Shown here piece by piece: positions 1 through 11,786 of a DNA stretch of 64,000 nucleotides. The stretch spans positions 81,498,137-81,562,136 of the forward strand of contig NC_092087.1 of NCBI RefSeq assembly GCF_045679555.1, read 5' to 3'. The stretch is from Salvelinus alpinus. Its lineage: Eukaryota; Chordata; Actinopteri; Salmoniformes; Salmonidae. The translations under genes and the position numbers were made by a program. Position 1 is the first letter of the stretch. Each line of letters begins with the position of its first letter. The notes beneath the pieces are model-generated. The model had not been told where the DNA came from and ran no database searches. It worked only from the letters and a program-made list of their open reading frames with translations.

Positions 1-620
1 GTCCTCTGATTAGTTCCTGCGCGCGAGAGGGTAGCTCTCCATTTTCTTTTTCTCTCTTATTGAATAGGTTACGGTCCGGTTGAAATATTATCGATTATGT
101 TTGTTAAAAACAACCTGAGGATTGATTATTAAAAAAAATTGACATGTTTCTACGACCATTACGGATACTTTTTGGAATTTTCATCGAACGGAGCAAGGCT
201 TTGGTTTTCTGAACATAACTTGCAACCCAAATGGCGTTAAAAAAAAAGAAAAAAAGTACTATTTATCGAACAAAAATAACATTTATTGTGTAACTGGGAG
301 TCTCGTGAGTGCAAATATCCGAAGATGATCAAAGGTAAGCGATTAATTTGATTGCTTTTCTGACTTTCGTGACCATGCTAATTTGGGGCTAGCTGTTCGA
401 CCATTGATTGATACACTCACAAAAGCTTGGATTTCTTTCGCTGTAAAGCATATTTTCTAAATCTGACACGATAGGTGGATTAACAACAAGCTAAGCTGTG
501 TTTTGGCATATTTCACTTGTGATTGCATGATTATAAATATTTTTAGTAATATTTTGCACCCTGCAATTCAGCGGTTGTTTAGGAAAAGGATCCCGTAAAA
601 GGGATCCGTAGCGCAGAGAA
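1..620 (+). repeat. Interspersed element of unknown class (3' part)
   Basis: AT-rich sequence without coding potential. It shares short diverged blocks (for example CGCTGTAAA followed by AAATCTGA) with the element at 32694-34507, and both end near a GGATCCCG-like motif. The right end abuts a SINE near 'TTAACTG', so this copy appears to have inserted into that SINE. It runs off the left edge. The class is not recognised. It lies in crebbp intron 1. Confidence 0.45.
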
Positions 621-905
621 GTTAACTGTAAGGTTGCAGGTTGTAAGATTGAATCCCTGAGCTGACAAGGTAAAAATCTGTCTTTCTGCCCCTGAACAAG
701 GTAGTTAACCCACCGTTCCTAGGCCGTCATTGAAAATAACAATGTGTTCTTAACTGACTTGCCTAGTTAAATAAAGGTGTAAAAAAAACTAAAAAAACTT
801 TTGATAAAAAAAATAAAACACATTTAAAATCGGCAAAATCTGCGTCCAAAATTACCGATTTTCGATTGTTATGAAAACTTTAAAATCGGCCCTAATTAAA
901 AATCG
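621..905 (+). mobile_element. tRNA-derived SINE body nested in hAT-type fragment
   Basis: The stretch 640-775 is the body and tail of a salmonid SINE: a B-box-like 'GATTGAATCCC', 'GCCGTCATTG', then 'TTAACTGACTTGCC' and 'AAATAAAGG'. The promoter head is missing. The following A-rich part with repeated 'AATCGGC' (about 810-905) matches, in reverse complement, the element at 62404-63226, which also carries this SINE inside it. It is therefore a second, truncated copy of the same nested pair. Confidence 0.6.
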
Positions 906-1495
906 GCAGATACTTTTACTACAGGAATTGTGAGGATAATGCACGTTACTGTTTCACCAAATCATTGTTTTAATAGCCTGTAAAAATAGGACGTTTGGAC
1001 TGAGGTGAGCGTGTAATGTGACCAACTAAAAATGTAACTTGCGACACGTTAAAGGGTGGCAAAATGCAAATAAATGTTCAGTCAGGAGCCCTGGAAGACA
1101 ACTGTCGTTATCAGATAGTACGCGATGCAAGAGCTGTTCAAATTTTCTTTAGCGATAGTTTCTTACGCCTCATCACGCCATCCATGTCCACTTTCATTCA
1201 TCCCACCCTCTCTCTTTTCAAGTTGAGAACTGACAGATGTGAGTGGGAGACGCAAAAATTGCAATATCTGCTAATGGGGACAGATTGGTATATAATGAGA
1301 AGAAACCGTGAAGCTTAAATATAAACTGCTTAAAAGGTGTGAAGTGATTGCAGACTGGCATTTAAAACTGCCAATTACGCTGTAATATGGGCCAGGCTCA
1401 GCCGGCGCAAAAAGACGCTGTCATAAGTGCTTTCCTGGGGGTGGGTGTTAAAAGGAACAACCAGCTTTCATATGTTCTCATGTTCTGTGTTCCTA
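906..1495. other. No recognised feature (crebbp intron 1)
   Basis: No conserved coding segment, splice-bounded exon or named repeat was recognised. Short open frames here have no coding character. Confidence 0.4.
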
Positions 1496-2079
1496 ATAGG
1501 GATGCACCGAGGTTACATTTTTGGCCGATATCCAATATATTCCTTGCCAAAAAACCTGATACCGATATTTAACATTTTAGCGGCCTTTTAAGCATTCTTG
1601 TACAGTTATATAGTTGAAACACACAAGTTATTTTGTTGGCATTTACCTATGTCCATGTGTAGCGCAGTATTTTTCGTGGCATCATTACGTCATCTACCTA
1701 CATTATATAGGTATGCACGTCAGCTTTGACATCAGTTTTGCACATCGGTGTTAAACTAGACATCGGGCTGATGCCGATGTCTTCAAGTCTTCAATATTCC
1801 CAGGTAAGAAGGTTTAAGTTGTAGTTATTATAGGACTATTTCTCTCTATACCATTTGTAATTCATATAGCTTTCACTATTGGATGCTCTAATAGGTACTT
1901 TAGTATTGCCAGCCTAATCTCGGGAGTTGATAGGCTTGAAGTCATAAACAGCGCAATGCTTGAAGCACAGCGAAGAGCTGCTGGCAAATGGAGGAAAGTG
2001 CTGTTTGAATGAATGCTTACGAGCCTGCTGCTGCCTACCACCGCTCAGTCAGACTGCTCTATCAAATCATAAATTATAA
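1496..2079 (+). mobile_element. hAT-like DNA transposon fragment (5' end)
   Basis: It begins with TAGGGATGCACCGA, a terminal sequence of the type used by hAT elements (YARNG start), followed by repeated GCCGATATCC / GATACCGATAT blocks. The matching 3' end is not seen. The Tc1-like element starting at 2082 interrupts or truncates it. Confidence 0.45.
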
Positions 2080-2081
2080 TA

Positions 2082-3608
2082 CACTGCTCCAAAAAATAAA
2101 GGGAACACCTAAACAACACAATGTAACTCCAAGTCAATCACACTTCTGTGAAATCAAACTGTCCACTTAGGAAGCAACACTGATTGACAATAAATTTCAC
2201 ATGCTGTTGTGCAAATGGAATAGACAACAGGTGGAAATTATAGGCAATTAGCAAGACACCCCCAATAAAGGAGTGGTTCTGCAGGGGGTGACCACAGACC
2301 ACTTCTCAGTTCCTATGCTTCCTGGCTGATGTTTTGGTCACTTTTGAATGCTGGCGGTGCTTTCACTCTAGTGGTAGCATGAGACGGAGTCTACAACCCA
2401 CACAAGTGGCTCAGGTAGTGCAGCTCATCCAGGATGGCACATCAATGCGAGCTGTGGCAAGAAGGTTTGCTGTGTCTGTCAGCGTAGTGTCCAGAGCATG
2501 GAGGCGCTACCAGGAGACAGGCCAGTACATCAGGAGACGTGGAGGAGGCCGTAGGAGGGCAACAACCCAGCAGCAGGACCGCTACCTCCGCCTTTGAGCA
2601 GGAGGAGCACTGCCAGAGCCCTGCAAAATGACCTCCAGCAGGCCACAACTGTGCATGTGTCTGCTCAAACGGTCAGAAACAGACTCCATGAGGGTGGTAT
2701 GAGGGCCCGACGTCCACAGGTGGGGGTTGTGCTTACAGCCCAACACCGTGCAGGACGTTTGGCATTTGCCAGAGAACACCAAGATTGGCAAATTCGCCAC
2801 TGGTGCCCTGTGCTCTTCACAGATGAAAGCAGGTTCACACAGAGCACGTGACAGACGTGACAGAGTCTGGAGACGCCATGGAGAACGTTCTGCTGCCTGC
2901 AACATCCTCCAGCATGACCAGTTTGGCGGTGGGTCAGTCATGGTGTGGGGTGGCATTTCTTTGGGGGGGGCCGCACAGCCCTCCATGTGCTCGCCAGAGG
3001 TAGCCTGACTGCCATTAGGTACCGAGATGAGGTCCCTGGGTTCCTCCTAATGCAAGACAATGCTAGACCTCATGTGGCTGGAGTGTGTCAGCAGTTCCTG
3101 CAAGAGGAAGGCATTGATGCTATGGACTGGCCCGCCCGTTCTCCAGACCTGAATGCAATTGAGCACATCTGGGACATCATGTCTCGCTCCATCCACCAAC
3201 GCCACACCACAGACTGTCCAGGAGTTGGCGGATGCTTTAGTCCAGGTCTGGGAGGAGATCCCTCAGGAGACCATCCGCCAATTCATCAGGAGCATGCCCA
3301 GGCATTGTAGGGAGGTCATACAGGCACGTAGAGGACACACACACTACTGAGCCTCATTTTGACTTGTTTTAAGGACATTACATCAAAGTTGGATCAGCCT
3401 GTAGTGTGGTTTTCCACTTTAATTTTGAGTGTGACTCCAAATCCAGACCTCCATGGGTTGATAAATTTGATTTCCATTGATAATTTTTGTGTGATTTTGT
3501 TGTTAGCACATTCAACTATGTAAAGAAAAAAGTATTTAATAAGAATATTTCATTCATTCAGATCTAGGATGTGTTATTTTAGTGTTCCCTTTATTTTTTT
3601 GAGCAGTG
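2082..3608 (+). mobile_element. Tc1-like transposon, decayed but full length
   Basis: The ends are inverted repeats: CACTGCTC...AATAAAGGGAACAC at the left and GTGTTCCCTTTATT...GAGCAGTG at the right. TA dinucleotides flank both sides (2080-2081 and 3609-3610). The 1.53-kb length is normal for a Tc1-like element. It carries a broken transposase (2379-3350) and inserted into the hAT-like fragment to its left. Confidence 0.85.
2379..3350 (+). pseudogene. Tc1-like transposase, inactivated
   Basis: Pieces of one DD34E transposase lie in order but in different frames. The N-terminal helix-turn-helix part begins [10 protein letters not shown] and reaches a TGA at 2596. A middle part carries 'TDESRF' (first catalytic Asp) and ends at a stop near 2850. 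Then come 'GGSVMVWGG', 'MQDNARPH' (second Asp) and 'SPDLNAIEH' (Glu). Asp and Glu are separated by 34 residues, as expected. At least two stops and two frameshifts make it non-functional. Tc1 transposases cut and paste their own element at TA sites; this copy could at most be moved by another copy's enzyme. Confidence 0.85.
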
Positions 3609-3627
3609 TATAATAACTAGAGGTCGA

Positions 3628-4545
3628 CCTGGACATGACACAGGGATTCCGTGGCCACATCATCACGTGATAACTTTTTTTACTTCGCACAAGTTGGGAC
3701 AGGAGCTCCTCAAGAGGAAGCTGACGATGGTAGGAACAGTACAAAAATTTAACAAGTCAGAGCTCCCACCTCAGCTGTTGAATACACGTAACAGGCCTAT
3801 CAATTCCTCGAAGTTCGCATTCAAGGCTGACATGTCCGTAGTGTCCTACGTGCCAAAGGCAAAAATGTGGTACTCATGAATACGCTGCAAAGGGATGGGA
3901 GAATCTGTGGCCAGGAATATCAAAAACCAGAAATAATAATGATAACAATGCCACAAAAGGAGGGGTGGACAATTTAGACAAGCTGGTGACTGGCTACAGC
4001 TGCAAAAGAAGAACCCTATGCTGGCCACTTGTGATTACCTTCAACATCTTGGACATCTCAACGTACAACACGTTTGTCATCTAGATGGCGTTGAACCCAG
4101 ATTGGAACAGAGGGAAGCTCCAGAGGAGAAAGCTCTTTCTTGAAGAGCTGGTCATGGCATTGGTAAGACCTCAAATCCAGAGGAAACATATCCCAAGGAA
4201 CCCAGCTTCTGCAGCCATTGTGAGTAGGATTCATGGATGCTGGTGCACCATCCGCCCGACCCACAGAACCAACAACTACAATACCGGAAGTGTGAGTGGT
4301 GTGTGTCTGACTCTCCTACCTTGGCCTGATGTAACTATATATGTGAGTGAGATGTTAGTAAAATTCCTGAACTAAGCATTTCCATCATTCTAGATTGCAG
4401 CCAGTAACAACAAGAAGAAGCTCTGCAATGTGTGTGGACCCAAGAAGGACAGGAAGATAGTACACATGCATCAAGTGCAAGAAATACATTTGCAACACAC
4501 ACACAGTAAAACTCTGTCTCTCATGTGGTGTGTAGACTGGCCTTA
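3628..4545 (+). pseudogene. PiggyBac-type transposase 3' remnant
   Basis: Translated pieces resemble the C-terminal half of piggyBac-family transposases: 'LLKRKLTMVGT', 'FAFKADMSVVSYVPK', 'GGVDNLDKLV', 'WPLVIT', and a C-terminal Cys-rich tail with 'LCNVCGPKKDRK' and 'LCLSCGV'-like residues. Stops and frame changes break it (stop at about 3877; frame changes near 3900 and 4080). A GT...AG interval at about 4289-4393 may be a former intron before the Cys-rich tail. The 5' half and both transposon ends were not found. The assignment rests on recognised motifs only. Confidence 0.6.
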
Positions 4546-4849
4546 ATTTGTGTTCAATGAGGCTCATTTATAATTTCCATAAAATACTGTATGTAAAATT
4601 GGTCCTTACAATTTGTTGAGTTCAAAGCAATAAACATCAAGTGATGAAAACCTTGTTTCATTTATATTTGTTCAAGACAAACATGATTTATTCCACCCAT
4701 GTCTTGATTATAATAGATTTGTTTACAAAAATCACATTTTATCCGAAGAAAACCGCAGTCAGTCAATATTAAGTATTTTTACGTAAATTGTTATGGCTGT
4801 ATTGTTTTAAAAACCCAATAATATTATGGGTCCATCAGCCCAGCGAACA

Positions 4850-5180
4850 TTGGGTGAATAACAAAAACATGAACACCACACAAGGTTTAAGTGCCTGTAG
4901 GTACCAGGCACACCAGTTTGAGTGTCAAGAACTGCAACGTTGCTGGGTTTCTCAAGCTCAACAGTTTCCTGTGTGTATCAAGAATGGTCCACCACACAAA
5001 GGACATCCAGCCAACTTGACAACTGTGGGAAGCATTGGAGCCAACATGGGCGAGCATCCCTGTGGAACGCTTTTGACACCTTGTAGAGTCCATGCCCTGA
5101 CAAATTGAGGCTGTGCTGAGGGCAAAAGGGGGTGCAACTCATCAGGAAGGTGTTCTTAATGTTTTGTACACTGAGTGTAC
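4850..5180 (+). mobile_element. DNA transposon 3' end fragment
   Basis: Non-coding segment ending in 'GGTGTTCTTAATGTTTTG' and 'TACACTGAGTGTA', which I recognise as the terminal repeat of a common fish Tc1/mariner-type element. The 5' part is absent. Confidence 0.45.
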
Positions 5181-6829
5181 TGCATGTTTGCTGCAGAGAG
5201 ACAATAGACCGCATGAGAAAACAAGGTTGTGATAAGGCAAGTGTGCTGAAAACATGTTGGCTCACTATTTAAAAAGGTTGAGGACAAGCTATAGGATGAA
5301 AAATACAGGCGTATAGGCGCAGGTACAGCCGACTAGCGCTAGCTAATGCTACCTACAGGAGCAAAATATATTTCTCTATTTTACAAATTGACACTTGGAG
5401 TCAAATATCGATAGAATATCATCCAAAAATGACATTACAATATGTAAATGTTTAGATTCCCTCCCATTTAACATGAATTGTCATTACTAATCGTTGATTT
5501 AACAATTAGCCTCAAACGGATACGATTTAGCTTGTTTTTTGTAATTAAATTTCTACTTTGGGATAGTAATTTCTGAATGAGTTAATCTGAATGAGCAGAG
5601 CTATGCCTCTTCACTAAAAACTCTAGAGAATGACAGCCAAGATATAAACTAAGCCAGTAAATAGCCAGCAAACAACGAACCAACCTCCTTCTCTCCAACT
5701 ACCTTTACGCAATGGTGCTGTTCAACACACACGACTTACTACAACGGCCTGCCTTGAGAGTAGCTGCTGAGCACACAAGTAGCTAAGCCTAGAGCTGGCT
5801 ACATCAAGACGTGGGCAATGTGTGCACTAGTACGGCACACACCCACTGACTAAAGTATTGGTGATGAGGGGAATTGAAGGGGGAGGGGGCAATGTGACCC
5901 TGCTGGGGTGACAGATGGCCTGAATAGGGGGTGAGGGGCACGTGTTTGCACTCTGTGACTTCAATGAAAGGCGTACCCCCACCCCCCCACCAAGGGAGTG
6001 ATGTGCAACCCAAACTGGGACTCTGGGCAGGGACCCAAAGTCAGGGCAGGGGATGCTCCTACGGGGCTCTCCAGGCATGACCGAAGACACTAAGGGGGAA
6101 AATGCACACCGTGTCTAGGGTAATTTACTGCTAACAGACCCTAGTGTTCCCACACTTCCAGGCTCTGCTGGGCTAAAATGGCAATTGGAGATTGAACACT
6201 TGGGGTCGATAATAATATATATAGCAGGGGTTGGATGCGTTAGGGGATTTTACAATGGATTGTGTGCGAATAACATGGTCATCACCAAAGATATGTTGCA
6301 TTGGTTATTGTCTCTGTAGCCAATATAGTGAAAGAGGCATGGTGCATTCACACCTACAATCCGCACATTCTGGGTCAGTAACTTTTTATCGTGAACATTT
6401 GAAAGCGGTAGGCCATACAGGTGTATTCTATCAGCAGTGGGAAACCCATATGAACAGATATGGAGCATGATATAGCAATGAAAAGTGACAACTGTCAAGA
6501 TATTGGGACATAACACCGCATTTTATCACATTGACACAACATGCAATCAAATGCATGACAGTGTGGGAGTGGGACATGATAGGCCTATGGTTAAATTACT
6601 TGAATCTGACCATGGCATCAGTTGGCCTACTCTGAGCCAGTTAGGCGTGCAGCAGGGTGCAAGACTGTGCCTAAACTGTTTCTGCAAATAAAGGCCTGCT
6701 ATCAAGATGTTTGACGAAGGTAAACATGGACATCATTTAGCTGAGTCCCCAATCACTATAATAAAGTAATTCCATTTTGATAGGGGTATAACGGTTAGTT
6801 TTCAACAGAGTATCTGGCATGATTTAGGC
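5181..6829. other. No recognised feature (crebbp intron 1)
   Basis: Unique-looking intronic sequence with a G-rich patch near 5870-6060. No exon, RNA gene or named repeat was recognised. Confidence 0.4.
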
Positions 6830-7022
6830 CAGGAATGGGCAACTCCCGTCCTCGGGGCCAGAGTGTTGTTACTTTTCCCCCCATCCCTTGGAAACATAGC
6901 TGATTAAACTAATTGTATTCTAAACTGAAGACCATGATTAGTTGATTATTGGAGTCAGTTGTGTTAGCTGGGGCAAAAGTGACACCAATCAGCCCCCCGA
7001 GGACTGGAATTGCCCACCCCTG
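6830..7022. mobile_element. hAT-type MITE, 193 bp
   Basis: Inverted ends CAGGAATGGGCAACTCC and GGAATTGCCCACCCCTG bracket a short non-coding core. The flanks are ATTTAGGC (6822-6829) and ATTAAGGC (7023-7030), an 8-bp target duplication with one mismatch. The CAGGG-type start and 8-bp duplication fit the hAT superfamily. Confidence 0.8.
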
Positions 7023-7474
7023 ATTAAGGCTGTCACCAATGACATTTCGACAAGTATGTTGCTACTTTGCGCTGAAGGGTAGCCATGTTGACATAGCAGA
7101 TCAAGCAATTGCTAAACATGTCTCTAGCTAAACATCTAAGCATTAGCTAGTTAAGTGTTGCTTTAGTTAACAATAGCTTTATAAAAACTAAAATAACTAG
7201 CCCTGTTTTCCAACATGTCAGAAATGACAGGGATGGACGCGTAACGTTGGCAACAAAGTTTTGTTAGCGGCCAAGCTAGCTAACTAAGGTTTGCTAACTG
7301 CTTTGTACAGCTGTTTGAATGACAAACGTCAATTGAATGAATAACTAGTTAACGTTAGCTAGCTAAATATCTGGACACACAGAACAAGTCATACAAAACA
7401 AATAACATTTTACTAACTAAAGTAGCTAGGTAACGTTAGCTAGCAGGTTAAGTTGGTTTGTGGGCCTTCCTTAC

Positions 7475-7562
7475 CTGGTCCATCTGACGCTGACAGCGCA
7501 GGTGAATTCAGCTTCGGTCGCTTTGAGTTGGGAGGTCCGACGTCGAGCAGGTTTTCAGCCAT
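7475..7562 (-). CDS. crebbp: CREB-binding protein, first coding exon
   Basis: Read on the minus strand, an ATG at 7562-7560 opens 29 codons plus one base, ending at a consensus donor (CCAG|GTAAGG, intron from 7474 leftwards). The peptide starts MAENLLDVGPPNSKRPKL and continues NSPALSASDGP. This is the conserved N-terminus of the CBP/p300 acetyltransferase coactivators, and the phase-1 exit matches the known first exon of CREBBP (85 nt in human, 88 here because of one extra residue). LLD points to CBP rather than p300, and the adjacent adcy9 in the same orientation supports crebbp (CREBBP and ADCY9 are neighbours in human). CBP is a nuclear histone acetyltransferase recruited by phospho-CREB. 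The rest of the gene lies left of the window. The exon is too short for routine ORF detection. Confidence 0.88.
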
Positions 7563-7936
7563 TGTGATCTTTAATGGATTTCTTATTTAATTATTTGAAA
7601 AAAGGAAATTCCTGGGACAGAAAAGGTTGTTCTGACAACCTCCACCTTTCTCTAGTTAGCACGTTAGCAAGCGGTTTGCTCGCTAACGTTGGCTAACTGG
7701 CTAATTTTCTAGCAGTGAGGGTGAAAATTTCAAAAAAGATGCAACAGCGCCCCGCTTCGCCACCGCCATTCAACCCATGATAATCCAACAACCAACACCC
7801 ACATTATCGTTAAATAACCCCAATAAAAAAAATCCCATGAAAAATGTACGTTAAAATTAAATCTAAAAACATTAACATGGATTGTATTCCTGTCCCATAA
7901 ATCGCTAATTTTAGATGTTCTAACAGCTCATTTTTA

Positions 7937-7944
7937 TGACGTCA
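7937..7944. promoter_or_regulatory. cAMP response element palindrome TGACGTCA
   Basis: A perfect 8-bp CRE about 380 bp upstream of the crebbp start codon. CREB/ATF factors bind this sequence. Occupancy is not shown by sequence. Confidence 0.5.
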
Positions 7945-8296
7945 AATGTCTTCATGCAAAAATGGTTTGAAGCTCCATAAAATGCACAACTGCAAAAAAA
8001 TTATATATTTTTGCAAAACTGTCAGTAAGAAGCTGTCTCTTCTCCGGTTATCCCCGGTAAACAATACTGCTCCGAACGGCGATAGGGGCTCGAGCGCCGC
8101 ACTTACGTGAAATCAGATATACGGGGTATTCTTGCCGACGACGACCGATCGAATTCCCGTTTTTTCGTCAAAAATACTTCAGAAATTGTGAAAATACTTC
8201 GTTTTCAGGGGAAGTTTGCCGTTAAACCTCGGTTTGGATGCTCAATTTCTAAATAAAAATTTGTGATCTACCGAAATCCTAATTCCGAGCCACGAC

Positions 8297-8307
8297 AAGA
8301 TGGCGGC
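8297..8307 (+). promoter_or_regulatory. YY1-type motif AAGATGGCGGC
   Basis: Exact match to the extended YY1 consensus within the CpG-rich block about 740 bp upstream of the crebbp ATG. Such motifs often sit near transcription starts of CpG promoters. Confidence 0.5.
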
Positions 8308-9889
8308 TGTTGATTCCTTCGGTACAAAAAGTTTTTTTCTCTCTTTTCCAGATAGATAGACTGTAGAGGGGGAGGGGTCGCGCAATCACGCCCTACGTAA
8401 ACCTATGGCAAAAGCTTCGGAATGCGTCACACGAAATTCTCCTAAAATTCCACTACGGGGCGGTAAGAGACCTTATGAGAATTAATATTCACCGTAATAA
8501 CTTGGTAATAAATAGGCTATTGATTCTTCACGCCAATATCGCTGTTGTAAAGGGAGGCAGTGCAATGCATTGCAAATGAGAAATAACATTTGTGAATTCT
8601 TCACTAAAATGTGTGGATCAATGCAGCTAGGCCGAAGTCACTATCTGATCAGTCTTCTCTAACATGAAATATGGCTAAAATGAAGATGACACAAGTAAAC
8701 AAAGGTTTGGATCCTTTAATTTCTGTACTTTTCTTGATTTACCTGCCAGGCCTACCTTCCCACTGGCCTCATCTCTCCTGTGTATGTTGGCACACAATGT
8801 TGCTTTCCTCCTATCACCCAAACAAACCCTCCAATGTCCATCTTCTTTAATAAATGGCAGTGTGATGGACTTTGGATTGTCTAATAAGCCTAATAGGTCT
8901 CCACATTAACATCAGGCTCTTGAATTAAGGAACAAAATATATTACTATTGTACTTATGCTAGTTGCAGGGGATTGTTGGTTGTCATAATTATGGTAGAAA
9001 TATTGCTGCACTTGCAGCATCTAAAATACTTATTTTGACAAGCCCTTGAAAGATCATACGTAATATATCATTCACACAGTCACCCAGACAGCCAGGCAGA
9101 CGACAAAACAGTTTGATATTGAAGTGTTCTCCTGTTCATCGTTTTTCACAAAAAGTCCAAATCTGGCTCAGGCACATGTACAAAAAGTTGAAACAAAATC
9201 ATAAATGTGACATCAAATACATATTGCATATGTACATACATAGTGAGTGCCTTGTGCAAATGTATACAGATTATGTTCATCGTGTTTAAAAATGATACAT
9301 TGGCTATGGTTAATGTGCACAATAACAAATAAACAAACACAATAGCACACTGACTGATTGAAAAAGGCAAATATAAACAAGCAAAAAAACACAACATACA
9401 TCTCAGATAAAACAAATTAAAACACTTGGCTTTTTTCAATATATATTGTTATCCCCAGTGTGGAAATAACACATTGGAGCTAATTTACTATGGTTAATTT
9501 ACAATAGCAGTGAAAGAAAGTGAGTGTGCAATTTAATCGCGAGTGAATTATCAACTTTTTTTGCTTGTGATGATAGTTTGAATGTGCTAACACACCCACA
9601 AATATTTAGTATATCTGCACCCCAAACAGTAAAAAGAAGAAAAAAAACTATATTGTCTCAACAATTGTATTTACTATGAAGGCCTGGTAAAAGGACTTTT
9701 TCTGCAGAAAGAAACACACGCTCAGACACTGGGTCAGTTCAAACAATATATATTTAATCTCTCTGTTCTATGCATTCTTGATGTTTAAGCTTATGTTAAT
9801 TACTGAATAATTAGTTTGTTCGTTGTTGGCTTTTGTTTCCCAACTCGTATTAGATATTGTATAGCATAATTATCCTGTATGGCTCAGTT

Positions 9890-10034
9890 GGGTCCTGTAT
9901 GGCCTGGTTGGTAGAGCATGGCGCTTGTAACGCCAGGATTGGGTGTTTGATTCCCAGGACCACCCATATGTAAAATGTATGCACGCATGACTGTAAGTCA
10001 CTTTGTTTAAAAGTGTCTGCTAAATGGCATATAT
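9890..10034 (+). mobile_element. tRNA-derived SINE (salmonid HpaI/AvaIII-like)
   Basis: The A box is 'TGGTTGGTAGAGCATGG' and the B box is 'GTGTTTGATTCCC'. A tRNA-unrelated part follows, with 'CTGTAAGTCACTTTG' and the LINE-shared tail 'TCTGCTAAATGGC'. It is opposite in strand to adcy9, inside its probable 3' UTR or the downstream spacer. Confidence 0.7.
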
Positions 10035-10229
10035 ATTATATATTCTTTTGAAATATACTTGTTGGGCTCAATTAAAATAGACTTCTGGAGGCTTTATCCA
10101 TGTCATGAAAGCTAACAAACAAACCCTAAGGTTGGTTAGAAATGTCAAGAGAGGCAAAGAAAGAAATCAATGACCAATGGCGGGAGTGTATGGGTGAGAA
10201 GTGGTAGCAAAAAAACTAAGTATGTCCAT

Positions 10230-10355
<126 letters not shown>

Positions 10356-11695
10356 GAACAAGAACAAAGACACACACACAGAGCAAAGTGGTGAAAATGT
10401 CAGACTCAAACAAGAAAAGTCAAAGTCATTCCCTCCCATTCCTCCCATTTTACCAGAGAGCACAGAGTTTGATACAGTTTAGTTTTTACTTATATTCCCT
10501 TTTTTATTTCTCAGTATTGGTGAAGGTTTTAGTAAGAGGGTGGCATGCCCATATCCCTCCTCCCTCTTCTGCCTAGTTCCCTTTAAAAAAATTGTCCCTT
10601 GGATACCAGTCTTGGTTACTGTGGCCTTTCACTCCAAACTCAATACAAATCGCTACTGTACTCCATCTCACTCTAACTACCAAAATAAATACAAGTGTGA
10701 TTCAATGCACAAACACTTACTTAAGCAATCATAAACCAAATAGATACACGATTGATGGTAAATACGGTCTGCTTCTGTGGAAGTGAAAGATAAAGTATGG
10801 CTTTTTCTTCAAGTGTGATAAATAAAAATATATCCAAATATTTAATACAAAGATCCACAGTACTTTAATTCATAATATAAAAATGGTGTGTGTCGAATTA
10901 TTAACTATAGTCAGATATATAGAATCTATGAATGTGCTTCAAAGTTATTGGAAGTGGAAAGGCATTTGAGGATAAGAATATCAATAAGGCTGACAATAAG
11001 CCACCAAACTTTATCCACACAAGATGTCTAGCAAAAGGTACTGACATATTAGAAGTACATATTGGTGGTAGGTAAACAAAAGTCCCAAACGTTAAACAGA
11101 CTCAGAATTCTGGCAAGGGTACATTGGCATAATATGAACAACATATAGCACTTAATTCCGATTTAATAGGATTTCTAGATCTTTTTATGGGCACTCACCT
11201 TGAAGTTATAGGCCATCTGCTTTGATTCGCATCATATGTTTATAATTTGTCTGATAGCCCACTTAAAGACCCTTAAACTAGCTCTTATTGGTTCTCCCTG
11301 CAGTTTAGAGTAGAGGTATCCCCAAAGATTACTCATCAGATTATTCTATCCAAGTCCGAGCATCGACCATTAGGAAGTAAAACACAAAACTGATCCTTGA
11401 TCAGCACCAAGGGGCAACTTCAACTTTCACTCTTTCTCCTTAGTTAAATAGGCTTGGGGGAAAAAGCACACGCACACACACTTGACACAGATTTTCATAC
11501 TACTTTCTGTCTGAAATGTTAGACACAAAAGTGACAGGGCTACAGATGAATCCCCTATAGACCCTTTCTTTCAGAAGAAAAAGCTTGAGCAGAAAAGAGG
11601 GGAAAAGGCAAGGTGAGAGAAAAGAGAAAAGCGAGGGAGCACGGAAGAGACCTTGGGCACACCACTCTTCACATAGAATTCACAGAGAATCAGTC

Positions 11696-11700
<5 letters not shown>

Positions 11701-11784
<84 letters not shown>
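11701..11784. repeat. (GA)n microsatellite
   Basis: Pure GA tract of about 84 bp, flanked by further purine-rich sequence from 11585. Confidence 0.95.

Positions 11785-11786
<2 letters not shown>

Larger units (their letters stand above)
7563..8470 (-). promoter_or_regulatory. crebbp: crebbp 5' UTR and promoter region (CpG-rich)
   Basis: Immediately upstream of the crebbp ATG. CpG density rises sharply at about 8030-8170 and 8280-8470, unlike the AT-rich repeats around it. The region contains a full CRE palindrome (7937-7944) and a YY1-type motif (8297-8307). No TATA box stands out, as expected for a housekeeping CpG promoter. The transcription start cannot be fixed from sequence alone. Confidence 0.6.

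Noticed and set aside
4085..4375. Independent 96-codon gene
   Set aside because: It continues the piggyBac-type transposase remnant of the preceding frames.
9890..10034. Functional tRNA gene
   Set aside because: A and B boxes are present, but the sequence cannot fold as a full tRNA and continues into a SINE body and LINE-type tail.
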